This document shows, piece after piece, positions 6,329 through 7,895 of a stretch of 7,895 bases of DNA (position 1 is its first letter; every line of letters begins with the position of its first letter). The notes below the pieces were generated by a model that ran no database searches, was not told the DNA's origin, and saw only the letters and a list, made by a program, of their open reading frames with translations. Where the stretch lies: assembly GCA_002405525.1 (NCBI GenBank), contig DHLY01000083.1, positions 1 through 7,895 on the forward strand. The letters are read 5' to 3'. A program made the position numbers and the translations under genes. The stretch is from Proteobacteria bacterium UBA4656 (lineage in GTDB: Bacteria; Pseudomonadota; Gammaproteobacteria; Xanthomonadales; Ahniellaceae).

Positions 6329-7069
6329 TCAGTGCAGGAAGCCCTTCAGGCGCGACTCGATGTTGCGCGGGTTGTCTCCACGCGCGATCGCGATCAGGCC
6401 CTCGAGCAGCATCTCGCGTTCGCGGGACTGGTTGCCGATCGCGGCCTTCAACTTGTTGGCCGCGGGCAGGAACATCAGGTTGGCCGACGCAATGCCATAG
6501 ATGGTGGCGGTGAAGGCGGCCGCGATGCCAGTCCCGAGTTTCGACGGGTCGTTGAGGTTCTGCATCACCGCCATCAGCCCCAGAACGGCGCCGATCAGGC
6601 CCATGGTGGGCGCGTATATGCCCATGGACTCGAACACCCGCGCGGCCGCCTTGTCGCGGTGGTCGAGGGCATCGATCTCGATTTCCATGGTGGCGCGGAT
6701 CGACTCGGGTTCCGCACCGTCGACGAGCATCTGCAGTCCCTTGCGCGCGAACGGATCGGCCTGGGCATCGACCTGCCCTTCGAGACCCAGCAAACCGACT
6801 TTGCGTGCGGTGTTGCTCCAGTCGATGATCTGGCGGATCAGTTCGTCGCCATCGTGTGCCGGCGGCCAGAACACCCATCCGAGCAGACGAAAGGCGCGCT
6901 TGAAGGTCGACAGCGGCGTCTGCACCAGGATCGCGGCGAAGGTGCCCACGATCACGATCACGAAAGCAGCTCCAGAGGCGAGGCCGGCTACGCCCGCGCC
7001 CTTGAGCACGCTGCCGCCGACGATCGCCGCCAGCGCCAGCAGCAGCCCGACGAGCGTAAGGATGTCCAT
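6329..7069 (-). CDS. motC: MotC-type flagellar stator protein (MotA family)
   Basis: This 246-residue polytopic inner-membrane protein is the MotA-type partner of MotD. Four membrane segments are visible (about 1-20, 31-50, 150-171, 180-202), with the large cytoplasmic loop between the second and third. The family signature YAPTMGLIGAVLGLMAVM (152-169) carries the conserved Pro154, and a second conserved proline, Pro202, lies in MFLPAANKLK. I place the start at 7069 (MDILTLVG), where the MotA-family N-terminus normally begins. A longer frame to 7378 adds 103 residues of arginine/proline-rich sequence with no family match and would run through the promoter region. No Shine-Dalgarno is present. 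A FliA-type -10 element ends eight bases upstream, so the transcript may be nearly leaderless. It heads the motC-motD-parC-parP block. Confidence 0.92.
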   Translation of the reverse strand: MDILTLVGLLLALAAIVGGSVLKGAGVAGLASGAAFVIVIVGTFAAILVQTPLSTFKRAFRLLGWVFWPPAHDGDELIRQIIDWSNTARKVGLLGLEGQVDAQADPFARKGLQMLVDGAEPESIRATMEIEIDALDHRDKAAARVFESMGIYAPTMGLIGAVLGLMAVMQNLNDPSKLGTGIAAAFTATIYGIASANLMFLPAANKLKAAIGNQSREREMLLEGLIAIARGDNPRNIESRLKGFLH

Positions 7070-7077
7070 CGTGGCCA

Positions 7078-7104
7078 ATATCGGCGGCAACGCGGCGGAA
7101 TTGA
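7078..7104 (-). promoter_or_regulatory. FliA (sigma-28) promoter for motC-motD-parC-parP
   Basis: The minus strand reads TCAA (7104-7101), a 15-base spacer, then GCCGATAT (7085-7078). The flagellar sigma-28 pattern is TAAA or TCAA, about 15 bases, then GCCGATAA, so the -10 element has one mismatch and the spacing is right. Transcription would begin about seven bases beyond the -10 element, near 7071, only about two bases before the motC ATG. FliA control fits late-class motility genes such as stators. Confidence 0.68.
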
Positions 7105-7127
7105 GATCGGGGACCGCGGAAGAACGG

Positions 7128-7171
7128 GTCGGGATGTTCCCGACGCGCGGGCCGCCTGTCGGGATGTCGAC
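7128..7171. repeat. Inverted and direct repeat between the divergent promoters
   Basis: At 7128-7144 the sequence GTCGGGATGTTCCCGAC is a perfect 7+7 inverted repeat (GTCGGGA, spacer TGT, TCCCGAC). Its first ten bases, GTCGGGATGT, recur exactly at 7158-7167 and run on as GTCGGGATGTCGAC (7158-7171), which has the GTC-N8-GAC outer geometry reported for FleQ boxes. The two copies start 30 bp apart, about three helical turns. They lie about 175-220 bases upstream of the predicted flhA transcription start, a normal distance for an enhancer site. Binding by any named regulator is inference. Confidence 0.45.
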
Positions 7172-7320
7172 GCGGTTCACGGCCGGTCGATTGCAGCCGG
7201 CGCGCAGCACGTGGAAGCGGATGCGCGGGTAACGCACAGCCCGGCGGCGCGCCGGCGGATCGCCCCCTGCACCTGCCTCGCACGCCTCGCGCGGGCGCGT
7301 GGACGAGTTCAGAGGGTTCC

Positions 7321-7336
7321 TAGCACGCCCCTTGCA
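7321..7336 (+). promoter_or_regulatory. Sigma-54 (RpoN) promoter for flhA
   Basis: TAGCACGCCCCTTGCA matches TGGCACG-N4-TTGCW except that the first G of the -24 GG is A. The -12 GC and the spacing are exact. The expected start is near 7347, giving a leader of about 44 bases before the flhA ATG. The changed base falls in the most conserved dinucleotide, so the site may be weaker than the one ahead of the STAS gene. Confidence 0.68.
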
Positions 7337-7390
7337 GATGCGTCCGCCGTCCACCGGCCCGCCGGGAACCCGACCCACGCCCTCCCCGCC

Positions 7391-7895
7391 ATGCCTTCCT
7401 CACTCGACCGCAGCGGCATCGCCGACCTGGTCCGCCTCGGTGGGCGCGCCGCCGGTGCCCCGCTGCTGATCCTGGTGATCCTCGCCATGATCGTGGTGCC
7501 GCTGCCGCCGCTGGCGCTCGACACCCTGTTCACCTTCAACATCGCTGTTTCGCTGGTGATGCTGCTGGCGGTGGTCTACGTTGCGCGGCCGCTCGATTTC
7601 TCGGCATTCCCTACCGTCCTCCTGATGGTGACCATGCTGCGGCTGGGCCTGAACGTCGCCTCAACGCGCATCATCCTGATGGAAGGCCACACCGGTCCGG
7701 GCGCGGCCGGCCACGTGATCGAGACCTTCGGCAACTTCGTGGTCGGCGGGTCCTACGCTGTCGGCCTGGTGGTGTTCATCATCCTCACCATCATCAACTT
7801 CGTCGTGGTCACCAAGGGCGCAGGACGCGTCTCCGAAGTGTCGGCGCGCTTCATCCTCGACGCCTTGCCGGGCAAGCAGATGGCGATCGACGCCG
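7391..7895 (+). CDS. flhA: FlhA flagellar export-gate protein, N-terminal part
   Basis: The frame is open from the ATG at 7391 to the window edge, giving the first 168 residues of a protein that is usually about 700 long; the truncation is only the window boundary. FlhA is the inner-membrane export gate of the flagellar type III secretion apparatus. Visible landmarks are the first membrane helices (about 24-67), VVYVARPLDFSAFPTVLLMVTMLRLGLNVASTR (61-93) containing the FHIPEP-family signature, and the stretch VVGGSYAVGLVVFIILTIINFVVVTKGAGRVSEVSARFILDALPGKQMAIDA (117-168), very close to other FlhA proteins. No Shine-Dalgarno is seen before the ATG, and no in-frame upstream start with a better site was found. 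FlhA rather than the virulence homologue SctV is favoured by the flagellar neighbours. Confidence 0.95.
   Translation, partial: MPSSLDRSGIADLVRLGGRAAGAPLLILVILAMIVVPLPPLALDTLFTFNIAVSLVMLLAVVYVARPLDFSAFPTVLLMVTMLRLGLNVASTRIILMEGHTGPGAAGHVIETFGNFVVGGSYAVGLVVFIILTIINFVVVTKGAGRVSEVSARFILDALPGKQMAIDA

Larger units (their letters stand above)
7070..7390. promoter_or_regulatory. Divergent intergenic region between motC and flhA
   Basis: These 321 bases separate two divergently transcribed genes. They hold a FliA-type promoter facing motC, a sigma-54-type promoter facing flhA, and a paired repeat element between them, each listed separately. A GC-rich hairpin, CCGGCGGCGCGCCGG (7241-7255), is also present. 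No coding frame here looks real: the minus-strand extension of motC is arginine-rich and has no family match. Confidence 0.75.

Noticed and set aside
5889..7283. Minus-strand frame of 464 codons across motC and motD
   Set aside because: It is a frame-shifted shadow of motC and motD, dominated by Arg, Gly and Pro and lacking the membrane segments seen in the real frames.
7070..7378. N-terminal extension of motC to an ATG at 7378
   Set aside because: The added 103 residues match no MotA feature and run back through the FliA-type promoter and across the flhA promoter region. MotA-family proteins begin at the MDILTLVG position.

Overview
The window is a GC-rich bacterial locus for flagellar motility and chemotaxis. 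It points to a polarly flagellated member of the Gamma- or Betaproteobacteria. This rests on MotC/MotD-type stators linked to a ParC/ParP polar-localisation pair, and on promoter motifs matching sigma-54 (RpoN) and sigma-28 (FliA). I cannot name a genus from the sequence alone.

Layout, right to left. flhA (7391 to the right edge, + strand, truncated) encodes the export-gate protein of the flagellar type III secretion system. It diverges from a minus-strand block. Block A is motC (7069-6329), motD (6316-5405), parC (5408-4629) and parP (4632-3922), tightly packed, with ATGA stop/start overlaps at motD/parC and parC/parP. Block B is a STAS-domain gene (3767-3480), cheY (3483-3118), cheA (2998-953) and cheW (937-425), with another ATGA overlap at STAS/cheY and the cheW Shine-Dalgarno merged with the cheA stop codon. 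The last 424 bases at the left edge hold no gene I can support.

The regulatory layer is the most informative part beyond the genes. A full-consensus sigma-54 promoter (3821-3836, minus strand) sits just upstream of the STAS gene, so block B has its own promoter. A good FliA-type promoter (7078-7104, minus strand) ends eight bases before the motC start codon, which would give a nearly leaderless motC mRNA. A near-consensus sigma-54 promoter (7321-7336, + strand) precedes flhA. Between the divergent promoters lies a perfect 7+7 inverted repeat whose left half recurs 30 bp away, a candidate enhancer or operator site.

How the genes work together: MotC/MotD form a proton-driven stator. ParC, a ParA-like ATPase, and ParP, a CheW-domain adaptor, are expected to place chemoreceptor arrays at the cell pole. 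CheA and CheW form the signalling core of the array, CheY carries the phosphoryl signal to the motor, and the small STAS protein has no assigned role. No cheB, cheR, cheZ or receptor gene is in the window. The gene families are all known. The points worth a second look are the joining of a ParC/ParP module to a STAS-CheY-CheA-CheW module, the promoter architecture, and a few unusual protein details. I found no evidence for a wholly undescribed system.
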